Below are positions 10,392 to 20,808 of a DNA stretch of 64,000 nucleotides, piece after piece (position 1 is the stretch's first letter; each line of letters opens with the position of its first letter). The translations under genes were made by a program, and so were the position numbers. The stretch is from positions 1 through 64,000 of the forward strand of contig BAXE01000012.1 of the NCBI GenBank assembly GCA_001310415.1, in the 5' to 3' direction. The DNA is from Enterovibrio sp. JCM 19048. GTDB lineage: Bacteria; Pseudomonadota; Gammaproteobacteria; Enterobacterales; Vibrionaceae. Below the pieces are notes generated by a model. The model did no database searches. It worked only from the letters and a program-made list of their open reading frames with translations, and was not told where the DNA came from.

Positions 10392-11339
10392 GTGGGTAGC
10401 TATTTTTTACGCCGTCTGGTGTCGGCAATACCGGTGTTGTTCGGTATTACCGTGATTGTTTTTCTTATCATGTCCATGATCCCCGGCGACCCGGCAACGG
10501 CGATCCTCGGTGCGTATGCGACCCCTGAAAATGTCGCCAAAATCAATAAAGACCTCGGCCTCGACCAGCCATTGGTAAATCAATATTTTATCTGGCTGAC
10601 AAATATGCTGCAGGGGGATTTTGGCCGTTCCTATTCGCTCAACCGCCCGGTGATTGATGAAGTGATGGAACGTTTCAACGCCACCATGATCCTGGCGGGG
10701 GTGTCCTTTGTGCTTTGTTCGTTTCTCGGCATCATTGCCGGTGTGGTGTCTGCCGCGCGTCAATTTTCCCTGAGCGACAAAATGATCACTCTGGTGGTAT
10801 TGCTGGGCATTTCCATCCCGTCGTTTTTCCTCGGCATGATGATGATCCTGCTGTTTGCCGTAAACCTGCGTTGGCTGCCGGTTTCCGGCATGTATGCCAT
10901 TTACGGCGGTGGCGACCTGCCGGATTTGCTGATGCACCTCATCATGCCTGCCGCGGCGCTCGCTTCGGTAGCTACCGGGGTTATCGCCCGCCTTTCCCGC
11001 TCAGCCATGCTCGAAGTGCTGCGTCAGGATTACATCCGTACCGCCCGAGCCAAAGGTGTGCACGAACGAAAAGTGATTTGGAAGCACGCGCTCAAGGCCG
11101 CCATGGTCAGCATCATTCCTGTGCTGGGTATTCAGGCGGGCTTTGTGCTTTCCGGTGCGGTGTATATCGAGATGGTTTTCCAGTGGCCGGGTGTCGGCAA
11201 AATGCTGGTGGAAGGGATTTTGAAACGCGACATCCTGCTGGTGCAGGGCGGTGTGGTGTTCGTGGCAGCCTGTTATGTGCTGTTTAACATCGCCGTGGAT
11301 ATGTTGCAAAGCTGGCTCGACCCGAGGATCAAAGCATGA
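10392..11339 (+). CDS. ABC transporter permease, DppB type
   Basis: 315 residues, intact, probably starting at GTG 10392 behind an AAGGGA site. It has an N-terminal helix (VSAIPVLFGITVIVFLIMS), the IPGDPA loop, and a BPD_transp_1 domain with the EAA-type loop (RTARAKGVHERKVIWKHAL). It forms the inner-membrane channel with the permease half of the next protein. The stop overlaps the next start (ATGA), indicating translational coupling. Confidence 0.9.
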   Translation: MGSYFLRRLVSAIPVLFGITVIVFLIMSMIPGDPATAILGAYATPENVAKINKDLGLDQPLVNQYFIWLTNMLQGDFGRSYSLNRPVIDEVMERFNATMILAGVSFVLCSFLGIIAGVVSAARQFSLSDKMITLVVLLGISIPSFFLGMMMILLFAVNLRWLPVSGMYAIYGGGDLPDLLMHLIMPAAALASVATGVIARLSRSAMLEVLRQDYIRTARAKGVHERKVIWKHALKAAMVSIIPVLGIQAGFVLSGAVYIEMVFQWPGVGKMLVEGILKRDILLVQGGVVFVAACYVLFNIAVDMLQSWLDPRIKA

Positions 11340-13211
11340 CGGCATTTTTAAAACTGCTGGCACGCAACCGGCTGGCTGCTTTTGGCGGCATTGTGCTCAG
11401 TATTATCGTATTTCTGGTGTTGGTGACACCGCTGCTGAGTCTACAGGACCCGGCTGCGACGGATACCGCGAACCGTTTTTTGCGCCATTGAGTGAGGGTC
11501 ACCTGCTGGGTACTGACCAACTTGGCCGCGATTTGCTGTCCCGTCTATTGTGGGGGACGCAACTGAGTCTGGCGGTAGGCTTTGCCGCGGCGTTGATTGC
11601 GGCTCTGATTGGCTCGGCCATTGGGATTATCGCCGGGTATTTTGGCGGACGTATCGATAATGTCTTTATGCGAGGCATCGATATCCTGATGGCGTTCCCT
11701 TATATCTTGCTGGCGCTGGCGATTGTGGCAGCACTGGGGCCGGGACTGCTTAACGCCCTGGTGGCAGTAGCTGCGGTCAATATTCCCTTTTTCGCCCGTA
11801 ATATCCGCGGCGTGACAGTCTCTCTGGCCCAACGTGAATTTGTCGAAGCGGCGCGTCTTTGTGGCATGTCAGACATGCGGATTATCTGGTCTGAAATTGT
11901 CCCGAATGTGATCCCTGTGATTGTGATTGCGATGTCGACCACCATTGGCTGGATGATTCTGGAAACCGCGGGGCTGTCATTCCTCGGCTTGGGCTCCCAG
12001 CCGCCGCAGGCAGATCTGGCTCAATGCTGGGTGAAGCAAGAAACGCGCTTATCACCGACCCTCATGCCAGCGTGGTGCCAGGCATCATGATTTTCTTTAT
12101 CGTGATGAGCATTAACCTTCTGGGTGATGGGGTGCGTGATGCGCTCGATCCGCGCCTTAAATCCGGTGCGCTAACCCGTCCGCAACCGGCGACCAAGATT
12201 GACCCCACATTCAATGCTGCGAAAGAAGAGAGCAATCCTGACGCCGTGCTGTCGGTGAATGCGCTCGAAACCCAGTTCCGGATTGCCAAACGGGTATACC
12301 GCGCGGTGAACCAGGTATCGTTTGATATCGCTCCGGGTGAGTGTCTTGGGCTTATCGGTGAGAGTGGGTCGGGTAAATCGGTCACCGCACTTTCGGTGAT
12401 GGGGCTGGTCGCTTCGCCGCCGGGCGTGATCAGTGGCGGTGATATCCGGTTCAAAGGCGATTCGCTGATAGGTGCCAGCTACGAAACCTTGCGCAAATTA
12501 CGTGGCAACGATGTGGCGTACATTTTTCAGGATCCGCTGGCCACACTGCACCCATTGTTCCGGGTCGGTGAGCAAATGATGGAAGCGATTCTGGTGCATG
12601 AAAAAGTCCCTCCCGCCGATGCCCATGCGCGGGCAGTTTCCCTGCTTGAGGCGGTGCATATTCCGAATGCGCCAGAGCGGATGAATGCCTTTCCCCATGA
12701 GCTCTCCGGTGGGATGCGCCAGCGGGTGGCGATTGCCATGGCGTTGGTAAATAACCCGTCGCTCATCATTGCAGATGAACCGACGACTGCGCTGGATGTG
12801 ACAGTACAGGGGCAGATCCTCGCGCTGCTGGATGAACTTCGCCGCACTCGCAATGTGTCTGTGCTTTTCATTACTCATGACTTTGGTGTGGTTGCCCAGC
12901 TTTGCGATCGCGTCGCCGTCATGTACGCCGGGAAAATAGTCGAAACCGGGAAAACCGCAGAGGTGCTGGATGCGCCTGCGCACCCTTACACCAAAAAACT
13001 GATTGCCTGTGTGCCGGAGCTGGGTCGTGGTAAGGGCGATCTGGAAGCCATCCCCGGTTTGCCTCCGGTGGTGGATAAACTGCCGCCGGGCTGTGCATTC
13101 GCGGCGCGTTGCTCAAAAGCCAAGGCGGCCTGTGAGACTGGCGATGTTGCATGTCACCAACATGCCGGACGCATGGTGTTGTGTCACTTTCCTGAGGAGA
13201 AACGGGTATGA
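11336..13211 (+). CDS. Fused ABC permease (DppC type) and ATPase (DppD type), two lost bases
   Basis: Repaired length is about 625 residues. The first ~285 residues are a DppC-like permease (LGTDQLGRDLLSRLLWG, EAA loop EFVEAARLCGMSDMRIIW). The same frame continues without a stop into an ATPase with Walker A GESGSGKS, signature LSGGMRQRVAIAMAL, Walker B LIIADEPTTALD, and a C-terminal oligopeptide-transporter cysteine region (CAFAARCSKAKAACE). A linker (about KSGALTRPQPATK through SNPDAVLS) joins them, with no RBS or start codon of its own. Lost bases are near 11480 (T run) and 12019 (CTGGGC). Permease-ATPase fusions of this class are known. Confidence 0.85.
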
Positions 13212-14160
13212 CCGCAGCGTTGCAAATTCAGGGATTGAAGAAAACCTTCTATTTCAAAAAACCGCTCTTTTCTGCTGCGATGCCCGGCGTGAAAGCGGTA
13301 CGCACAATCAGCCTGGATGTTGAGCAGGGCGAAACGCTGGGTATTGTGGGCGAATCTGGTTGCGGCAAATCGACCCTCGCCCGCATGCTGGTGGGGCTGA
13401 CAACACCCACAGAAGGCAATGTATTGGTGGAAGGCGAGCCACTTGCGCTGGATAAACCGGAAGAAAACGGCAAACGCATCCAGTATGTGTTTCAGGATCC
13501 GATAAGCAGTCTGAATCCGCGCAAGACTATCCGCCAGTTGATGGAGGTGCCGCTGATTTATCTGCATAAAATGGACAAGGGCACACGCGAACAACGTATC
13601 CGGGAAATCTTTGCAGAGGTGGGGCTTCGTGAAGAGTTTCTGGATCGCTACCCCCACGAGTTCTCTGGTGGACAGGCGCAGCGGATTGGTATCGCCCGTG
13701 CGCTGGCAGCCAACGCACGCATTCTGGTGTTGGATGAACCGGTGTCGGCGCTGGATGTGTCGGTACAGGCGCAGGTGCTGAACCTGTTGGCAGCACTGAA
13801 ACAATCGCTGTCGCTGACGTATCTTTTTATCAGCCACGATTTGGCGGTAGTGGAGGCGGTGAGCGACAGGGTCGCTGTGATGTATTTCGGCTCACTGGTG
13901 AGCTTGCCCCGGCAGAAAAGATTTTCAATTCGCCCAAACATCCTTACACTCAGTTGCTGGCAAACAGTGCCCCGGTAGTAGGTCGTCCTCTGCAAGTGCC
14001 TAATCAGCATGCGGAATTACCCGACCCGCTTAATCCGCCGAAAGGGTGTGCGTTTGCCTCAAGGTGTCCTCGTGCCCAACCTGATTGCCTGGAAGCATCG
14101 CCCCCTTTGACACACGTTACGGAGAATGAACTTGTCGCCTGCTATCACCCCCTCGAATAA
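13208..14160 (+). CDS. ABC transporter ATPase, DppF type (one lost base)
   Basis: About 317 residues when repaired. Walker A is GESGCGKST, Q-loop FQDPISSLNP, signature FSGGQAQRIGIARAL, Walker B ILVLDEPVSALD, and the switch His is in FISHDLAV. The C-terminal oligopeptide/dipeptide domain has the cysteine pattern GCAFASRCPRAQPDC. The start overlaps the preceding stop. The frame breaks near 13903 and one G (CTGGTGGAGCTTG) repairs it to GSLVELAPAEKIF. It pairs with the ATPase half of the preceding fusion. Confidence 0.9.
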
Positions 14161-14896
14161 CACAGCGCCGTCTGCCAAAATGCGCCGCCCTTATCAGGTC
14201 GCGGAGGCAATAAAAAGCTGGATAGTCGAACAGGGGCTTCAGCCCGGAGACAAATTGCCCCACGAACAGACCCTGATGGAGCTGTTTGGCATGTCCAAAG
14301 GCACCATTCGTGAAACCATGCGGGTGTTGGAAGCCCAGGGACTGATCATTACCCGCACTGGCCCAAAAGGCGGCGCGTTTATCAATGCGGTGTCTGAGCC
14401 GCTGGCCAGCAGCTTGCTGAGTAATTATTTCTTCTTTAATGAGCTGTCAGTAAAAGACATCTATCAGCTTCGCCGTTTATTGGAGCCTGAACTGGTGGCG
14501 AATCTCGCAGGCAAACTGACTGAACCACAGTTGGCCTCGCTGGAGTCAAATTTAGAGAAATACGCAGAGCCTGCGAAAACGGCAGAAGATGAGCGTCGCC
14601 AACATATCGATTCGCTCCAGTTCCACCTTATTCTTGCTGAGCTTGCAGGGAATGAACTGCTTGGTTTTATGATCCGCTTTATGGTGCGGATGCTGACGGA
14701 TCTGACTGTCTATCGCCGTCTTTACGAGCCGCCTAACCACGAATTGTGGGAGCAGGGGTTTAATCATCAGAAAAACCTGATCGTTGCGCTGCGAGATGGC
14801 CGCGCTGAAGACGCCCGTACGATCATGCATGAGCACATGGACATGGCACAAAGACTGATGGAAGCGCAGGAAGCGGAAATGGCGCGCGTTTTATGA
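14126..14896 (+). CDS. GntR-family regulator with FCD domain (FadR type)
   Basis: 256 residues from ATG 14126, overlapping the end of the ATPase gene. A TTG at 14132 has better spacing from the GGAG at 14121, so the true start is uncertain. Residues about 20-90 are the GntR winged helix (LPHEQTLMELFGMSKGTIRETMRVLEAQG), followed by an all-helical FCD effector domain with metal-ligand-like positions (DSLQFHLILAE, and a C-terminal IMHEHMD). As the last gene of the transporter operon it probably controls the whole divergent cluster through the paired palindromes at 8.6 kb. Confidence 0.88.
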   Translation: MNLSPAITPSNNTAPSAKMRRPYQVAEAIKSWIVEQGLQPGDKLPHEQTLMELFGMSKGTIRETMRVLEAQGLIITRTGPKGGAFINAVSEPLASSLLSNYFFFNELSVKDIYQLRRLLEPELVANLAGKLTEPQLASLESNLEKYAEPAKTAEDERRQHIDSLQFHLILAELAGNELLGFMIRFMVRMLTDLTVYRRLYEPPNHELWEQGFNHQKNLIVALRDGRAEDARTIMHEHMDMAQRLMEAQEAEMARVL

Positions 14897-15020
14897 GCCA
14901 CACCCCGTAGCTGTCCCCCATTCTGATACAGATCATTATTTCCTTCATTGAATTGGCGTGCTTCAGGTATGGCACACATACTAAAAAGAGAAGGCATTGT
15001 TGCCGTTCTCCGAGGAGGGA

Positions 15021-15297
15021 ATGATGAAAAACGAACTGGATCCCACCAAGTTGCTCGCCGCCTATGAAGTGGTGATGCAAAAAGGGACAGAGACTGAGTT
15101 GGGGAAAATCTACCAAGGCGTGGAAGCCGTGTCGGATTATGACGGTTACAACGTGTTTTTGCGCGGGATTGGGGTGGAAGTGCATATTGGCTTTCACAAC
15201 ACCTATAACATCAAATACGATCAACTCCACATACGAGACAGTTTTTGCAAAAATCGATGCATTAGTCTCTGAGAAGACAATCGACACCCACCATTAA
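15021..15297 (+). CDS. DUF3081 family small protein (two lost bases)
   Basis: About 92 residues when repaired. ATG 15021 (or 15024) follows a strong GAGGAGGG site. It begins MMKNELDPTKLLAAYEVV and contains DYDGYNVFLRGIGVEVHIGFHN, matching the small Vibrio-type DUF3081 family of unknown function. Near 15222 the frame slips by two bases; the tail then reads YETVFAKIDALVSEKTIDTHH and stops just before a terminator. It is a stand-alone gene. Confidence 0.7.
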
Positions 15298-15300
15298 AAA

Positions 15301-15321
15301 AGCCCGGGCAACCGGGCTTTC
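15301..15321. terminator. Intrinsic terminator, probably bidirectional
   Basis: Stem AGCCCGG/CCGGGCT with a GCAA loop, A run on the left and a T-rich right flank. It sits between the convergent DUF3081 and acyltransferase genes. Confidence 0.8.
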
Positions 15322-15340
15322 TCATCATTAGTTTTCCAAA

Positions 15341-16407
15341 TCAGCTTTCCAGTTTCTCTCCCACTCTCCGCGGGGACGATTTTTCAAACTGCACCAGAAA
15401 CCGCGTGAATGGCAGTTTTTCCAACCCAAATACCAGCGCAAATGAAAGTAGCAGCGTGAGTGGCGCGACCAGGAGATCTTTCGTCAAACCCTCAATGCCG
15501 GAAATACCGAAGAGGTTAAACAGGATGATCAACGGGACGAAGTGTGCAACATAAACGCCGAGTACCCGTTTGCTGAGTGCATGCACCAAAGGTTTATTCC
15601 CCAACTGCGGATGGTTTTTCAGCAAAGAGAACAGGCCGATAGCAATCAGTGGCGTGCCGAGCAAAAAGTCGTGGTTTGCCATCCAGATGTCATAGCGGCC
15701 AAGGAAAGTGCCTTCTGCGAGGATAAGCACTGTGCCTCCGACAAACATCATCCACGACATGCTGTTGGAAAAAGTAATGTTGCGACGGCGCAGTTCAAAA
15801 CCGGCGGTTACCATCAACAAGCTGAAAAACGGGCCGTTGCGGGTAAAGATAGGCGCCGTTCCTTCCATGACCGGTTGGTAGCTTCCTGCCCCCAATCCCC
15901 AGACATAAAGACCAAGCGCCAAGGGAACAATAAGGCTTTGCTGACCGTTACCGATCAATAGCGCCAAGATGCCAAGCGCGCAGAGCAAACCGGGAATATA
16001 CCAAAGGTGCACCAAGCCACCTTCAAACAGAGTATTTAACGGTGTCTGCAGCAGGTAATCCCAATAACCGGAACGCTCTGCCAAGTAACCCTCAGTGAAA
16101 ACAAGGTCGAATCGGAATGGCAGGGCGAGATAGACAGCACTCCAAGCCAGCCAAATCACCATCAGGGGTTTGGCGTAGCCAAGAAACGTCTCTTTAGGGG
16201 CTTGTGTCAGTTTGGGTTGGACAAAAAAGCCGGTCAGGACAAAAAAGAAAGGCACGGCAAAACGGCACACTTGGTTAATCACATCCGACAGGGTGTTGAT
16301 ATTTTCACTGTAGAGTTCGCCGCGAAGGGGACCGGCGTGAATCGTCACGACGGCAAAAATAGCCAGCAAACGCCCCAGTCGAGCGAAGAGATCCGCGAAG
16401 TAGACAT
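15341..16407 (-). CDS. Acyltransferase 3 family membrane protein (one lost base)
   Basis: About 355 residues. Multi-pass protein with the family N terminus RISSLDWGRLLAIFAVVTIHAG, in which the His is the conserved catalytic candidate. Most of the chain is hydrophobic helices. The first 9 codons lie in another frame: the ATG at 16407, behind a GGAG site, reads MSTSRISSLDWG and joins the rest if one G is added to the GGGG run near 16376. Family members O-acylate sugars, lipids or exported glycans at the inner membrane; the substrate here is unknown. No glycan genes are adjacent. Confidence 0.85.
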
Positions 16408-16891
16408 AGAAGCTCCGATTGAGGGAACGTGTAAAAATTGCTGCGCACTATAAAGAGGAAACTTCCTGAATCTGAGCGTTGTTTCTCTGATTTGCGAAGT
16501 TGAGAGGGATTACAGACTGAATAATGGTGTGTTTGGTTGAAAAAAATCGCTTTGCCGGCAACTCATCAATCGCAAACGACAAAAGTGATGACTCGCCATT
16601 AAGAAGAAGAGAAAAGCGCTGATTCTGGGTTTGGGTATCGCGCAATTCGGGTCTACGCTGTAATCCGAAACTAGGCAAGGTAACAATGGTTGGGTGGGAA
16701 AACGGGTCTCCCGGAGAGGAAATGGCCCCGTAGCGTACGGAAATAGCTGCCAAAATACGCAGAATAGTGTCTGGAAATGCGCTCGTGACAACTTATCGTC
16801 TATCACTGCGCTCTACATGTTTCTTTACGCGACAACGCCTGCTATACTCCCCGCCCTGATATAAGCCAGTAATTGTTTATAGAGACGAACA
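16408..16891. other. Intergenic region upstream of fusA2
   Basis: 484 bases between divergent genes. No convincing coding sequence was found; the open frames read leftward have no family features or ribosome binding site. The right end holds the fusA2 promoter. The rest is probably a long leader or spacer. Confidence 0.5.
16820..16848 (+). promoter_or_regulatory. Candidate sigma70 promoter for fusA2
   Basis: An extended -10 element TGCTATACT (16840-16848) has a TTTCTT -35-like hexamer 17 bases upstream. A GC-rich CCCCGCCC stretch follows, as in stringently controlled translation genes. It is 43 bases from the ATG. Confidence 0.5.
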
Positions 16892-18975
16892 ATGACAGAT
16901 CTAAATAAATACAGAAACATTGGTATTTTCGCGCACGTTGACGCGGGTAAGACCACTACCACCGAGCGTATCCTGAAGCTGACCGGTAAGATCCACCGCA
17001 CCGGTGAGGTTCACGATGGTGAATCAACTATGGACTTCATGGATCAGGAAGCTGAGCGTGGTATCACCATCCAGTCAGCAGCAACTACCTGTTTCTGGAA
17101 GGATCATCGTTTCAACGTAATCGACACCCCGGGACACGTTGACTTCACAGTTGAAGTATACCGTTCTCTGAAAGTACTGGACGGCGGTATCGGTGTATTC
17201 TGTGGTTCAGGCGGCGTTGAGCTCAGTCAGAAACTAACTGGCGTTACGCGAACGATTCAGAAGTATCTCGTCTGATCTTCGTAAACAAACTGGACCGTAT
17301 GGGTGCAGATTTCTACCGTGTAGTAGAGCAAGTTAAGAAAGTTCTGGGTGCAAACCCACTGGTTATGACCATGCCAATCGGCCGTGAAGACGAGTTCGTA
17401 GGTGTGGTTGACGTTCTGACTCGCCAAGCTTTCTACTGGGATGACTCAGGTCTGCCAGAAAACTTCGAAATCAAAGAAATCCCAGCAGACATGGTTGACG
17501 ATGTTGAAGAATATCGTGAAATGATGATCGATCTGCAGTTGAGCAAGACGACGACCTGATGATGGCTTACATGGACGGCGAAGAGCCTTCTATCGAAGAC
17601 ATCAAGCGTTGTATCCGTAAAGGTACTCGTGAGCTGGCGTTCTTCCCAACTTACTGTGGTTCTGCGTTCAAGAACAAAGGTATGCAACTTCTGCTAGACG
17701 CAGTTGTAGATTACCTGCCTTCTCCAACTGAAGTTGACCCACAAGAACTGACTGATCCAGAAACTGGTGAGCCAACTGGCGCAGTAGCAACTGTATCTGT
17801 TGATGAGCCTTTCCGCGCTCTGGCGTTCAAAATCATGGACGACCGTTTCGGTGCACTGACCTTCATCCGTATCTACTCAGGTAAACTGAAGAAGGGTGAC
17901 ACTGTACTGAACAGCGCAACAGGTAAAACTGAGCGTATCGGCCGTATGGTTGAGATGCACGCAAACGACCGTAACGAGCTGGATTCAGCACAAGCTGGTG
18001 ACATCATCGCGGTTGTTGGTATGAAGAACGTTCAAACTGGTCACACTCTGTGTGATGTTAAGCACGAATGTACTCTGGAACCAATGATCTTCCCAACTCC
18101 AGTAATCTCTATCGCTGTTACTCCTAAGGACAAAGGCGCTTCTGAGAAACTGGGTGTTGCACTGGGTAAGATGGTTGCAGAAGATCCATCATTCCAAGTT
18201 GAAACTGACGAAGAAACTGGCGACACCATCCTGAAAGGTATGGGTGAGCTTCACCTGGATATCAAAGTTGACATCCTGAAGCGTACTCACGGTGTTGAAC
18301 TGACTGTTGGTGCTCCACAGGTTGCTTACCGTGAAACCATCACCAAGCCAGTTGAAGACAGCTACACTCACAAGAAACAGTCTGGTGGTTCAGGTCAGTT
18401 CGGTAAGATCGACTACCGCATCAAGCCAGGCGAAGTGGTTCAGGCTTCACTTTCTCTTCTACCGTTGTTGGTGGTAACGTTCCTAAGGAATTCTGGCCAG
18501 CAATCGAGAAAGGCTTCAAGTCTATGATGGAACTGGTCCAATGGCTGGCTTCCCAGTACTGGACGTTGAAGTTGAGCTGTTCGACGGTGGCTTCCACGCA
18601 GTTGACTCATCAGCAATCGCGTTCGAAATCGCAGCGAAAGGTGCGTTCCGTCAATCTATGCCTAAGGCTGGTCCACAACTGCTGGAACCAATCATGAAGG
18701 TTGACGTGTTCACTCCAGAAGATCACGTTGGTGACGTAATCGGTGACCTGAACCGTCGTCGTGGTATGATCAAAGACCAGCAAGCTGGTACCACTGGTGT
18801 TCGCATCAAGGGTGACGTACCTCTGTCAGAAATGTTCGGTTACATCGGTACCCTGCGTACTATGACTTCTGGTCGTGGTCAGTTCTCTATGGAGTTCTCA
18901 CACTACGCACCATGTCCTACTAACGTAGCTGACAAAGTAATCGCAGAGCAAAAAGAGAAAGACGCTAAGAAGTAA
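16892..18975 (+). CDS. fusA2: Elongation factor G, second (stand-alone) copy (four lost bases)
   Basis: Repaired length is about 695 residues. GTPase motifs are [15 protein letters not shown] (G1), DTPGHVDFT (G3) and [10 protein letters not shown] (G4). Domain IV/V sequences include [21 protein letters not shown] and GRGQFSMEF. It would translocate tRNA-mRNA on the ribosome. It is not next to tufA, rpsG or rpsL, which fits the second EF-G copy known in Vibrio rather than the str-operon copy. Frame breaks near 17222, 17532, 18437 and 18532 are each repaired by one base and recover family sequence ([41 protein letters not shown]). Codon use is strongly biased, as in a highly expressed gene, which argues against decay. 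Confidence 0.93.
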
Positions 18976-18997
18976 TTCTTAACGACTCTTTAGTTTA

Positions 18998-19032
18998 AAA
19001 GCCCCGCAAGTGAAAGCTTGCGGGGCTTTTCT
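18998..19032 (+). terminator. Intrinsic terminator of fusA2
   Basis: Stem GCCCCGCAAG/CTTGCGGGGC with a six-base loop, followed by TTTTCTATTTT. It sits 25 bases after the stop and could also serve the convergent DUF302 gene. Confidence 0.9.
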
Positions 19033-19088
19033 ATTTTGTAAAATCAAAGTCAATCAGGCTTCCCGTTGCTTCTCCAAATCTTATCGGA

Positions 19089-19552
19089 TTATTGTGGCGA
19101 AGGCTGGGTAGCGAGTTTGGCGAGAGTGACCAGCGCTTTATTCACTTTCTCTACGGAAAGCCCACAGCCATCCAGTTGATGGCGTTCCAGTATGTAGGCA
19201 GGTTTGTTGTACCCCAGCCATACCTTGCCATCTTCTGCCTCCCAAATCAGCGCCTTCTGCGGCAAATCGATACCCGCACTCTGCTACAGGCCATAAAAGG
19301 TGTACCCACTTTCGGATTCCCAAAAATCACCAACTCGGTAGGCCGCAGTTTCAGCCCTGCGTCTTCGGCTGCTTGTGCGTGATTAATGCGTCCAATGACT
19401 TTAAGCCCCTTGGCGCGGATAGCGGCGAGCAGCCGATCTGTGGTGGTGGGTACATCGTATTGGCTCTGCACCTGCACCATACCTTCTTGCGCCATTGAAG
19501 GCAGACTGAAAAGCGCGAATACCAGGGTCAACAGTTGGAGGTACACTCTCAT
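19089..19552 (-). CDS. DUF302 domain protein, secreted (one lost base)
   Basis: About 154 residues. The start at 19552 has a GGAAG site. The signal peptide MRVYLQLLTLVFALFSLPSMA is cleaved before QEG. The DUF302 core is visible: LLAAIRAKGLKVIGRINHAQAA, then ELVIFGNPKVGTPFM, and after adding one C near 19283, SAGIDLPQKALIWE and a KVWLGYNKP segment. DUF302 proteins are small periplasmic or cytoplasmic proteins of unclear function. It is convergent with fusA2. Confidence 0.85.
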
Positions 19553-19759
19553 GATGCTTCCTTATTACGCTAACTTTTGAATACCAAAGAAAATGCCAGA
19601 GCGCCTGCTGCCCAGCATTTTATCTGTCTGGACATGACAGCACCGTGCCTTTAAAGACTAGCAAATCGTACTGGGTGTCACTGGAAATGGTGTAGTAGCA
19701 ATGAGAGCCACAAACAGATCTCTTTTTCTGCTGTGGATTTTGTTAGACAGGAAGACGGT

Positions 19760-20806
19760 TCAGAAATGGACTTCAACGGGCATCCCTTCCGCCCATTCCT
19801 GGGTTGGGATCTCTTTGTTCAAGGTCAATGTCACGCGGAGCAATGCCGGGCTGCCCTCGAATGGCTTAGCAAGCTGGGGTGGGAGTTTGCTGGCAATTTC
19901 AGTGGGCTCAGATACCGTGGCATCCAGTCGCTCACCGTTCGGAAAAATTACCGTAGCTTTGCTGCCAGTCTGTGCGCTATCAATGTACTTTGCACTCAAA
20001 TAAGCGATGATTTTGGGCTCACTGTTGGGAGACACCATGACAACAGGTGCACCTGCTGCGACCCTCTCGCCTGTCTGAACAAAAATATTTAAAACTGAAC
20101 CGCTATAAGGGCTTTCGATACTGAGTTGCTGCATTTTCGCGTGCATGTTGTCCAGGTTCAGGATCATCTCGCGTCTTGCCTGTGCCACTGGCCCTGCCAG
20201 CCTCTCCTGCAAAGCATCTGCTTTGGCCTTTTTGAGGGTGATTTCCGCGCTTGCCAGTGATAGCTGGGCAGCGTTATACATCTGAAATGCTGACGCCATA
20301 TCGATTTGTGAAACTTGACCCTGTTCGCTGAACTTGCGGTAACGGGCAAGAACCCGCTCCATTTCAGCGAGGTTACTTTTTGCATCGCTTACCGCGCTTT
20401 CGTAGAGAGTAAAGCTGTCGTCAGGACGGTTTCTCAGGGTTTCATCCATTTCGACAATCTGTTGCTGCAACGATTCAATGTCCTTCGCCAGCACCGGATC
20501 CCACAGTGACACCAGCAGGGTCTGGTTTTTCACACTGTCGCCATTTTTCACCGTGATTTCTGCTACCACAGCTTCCTGTGGGCTGGTCAGGGTGACAGGA
20601 TTGACGGACACGATGCCAGGCGCGGTGATAAGCACTGCATCTTTGGCAAAGAAATAGGCCATGACCAGCAAGGGGCTAAGAACGATGGCCAGAAGCAAAT
20701 ACCAACGGAGCTTGTAGCCGCCACGTTTGGCGTGTCCGTAGGTGACCTTCATCCCTTTTTCCGTTGTGGGAGCCTGCTTCTTATCAAGATGAAATTCCAC
20801 TTTCAT
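19760..20806 (-). CDS. HlyD-like membrane fusion / periplasmic adaptor protein
   Basis: About 348 residues from MKVEFHLDKKQ, with the start 2 bases after the preceding stop. There is a cytoplasmic N terminus of about 35 residues, one transmembrane helix (WYLLLAIVLSPLLVMAYFFA), a split biotinyl-lipoyl-like domain (VVAEITVKNGDSVKNQTLL ... IESPYSGSVLNIFVQTGERV), and between them a long coiled coil (about residues 100-220). As the third gene of the zinc-ribbon/GT2 module it resembles the Alg44 or exopolysaccharide-export adaptors that work with a processive glycosyltransferase. There are no outer-membrane partners nearby. Function in glycan export is inference. Confidence 0.8.
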   Translation of the reverse strand: MKVEFHLDKKQAPTTEKGMKVTYGHAKRGGYKLRWYLLLAIVLSPLLVMAYFFAKDAVLITAPGIVSVNPVTLTSPQEAVVAEITVKNGDSVKNQTLLVSLWDPVLAKDIESLQQQIVEMDETLRNRPDDSFTLYESAVSDAKSNLAEMERVLARYRKFSEQGQVSQIDMASAFQMYNAAQLSLASAEITLKKAKADALQERLAGPVAQARREMILNLDNMHAKMQQLSIESPYSGSVLNIFVQTGERVAAGAPVVMVSPNSEPKIIAYLSAKYIDSAQTGSKATVIFPNGERLDATVSEPTEIASKLPPQLAKPFEGSPALLRVTLTLNKEIPTQEWAEGMPVEVHF

Positions 20807-20808
20807 GA

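Noticed and set aside
16448..16806. Leftward open frames between the acyltransferase gene and fusA2
   Set aside because: No ribosome binding site, no family features, low-complexity composition. Probably chance frames in a leader region.
16892..18975. fusA2 as a decayed pseudogene
   Set aside because: All four breaks are single lost bases in homopolymers, the repaired protein matches the EF-G family throughout, and codon bias is that of a highly expressed gene. Sequencing error is the simpler reading.
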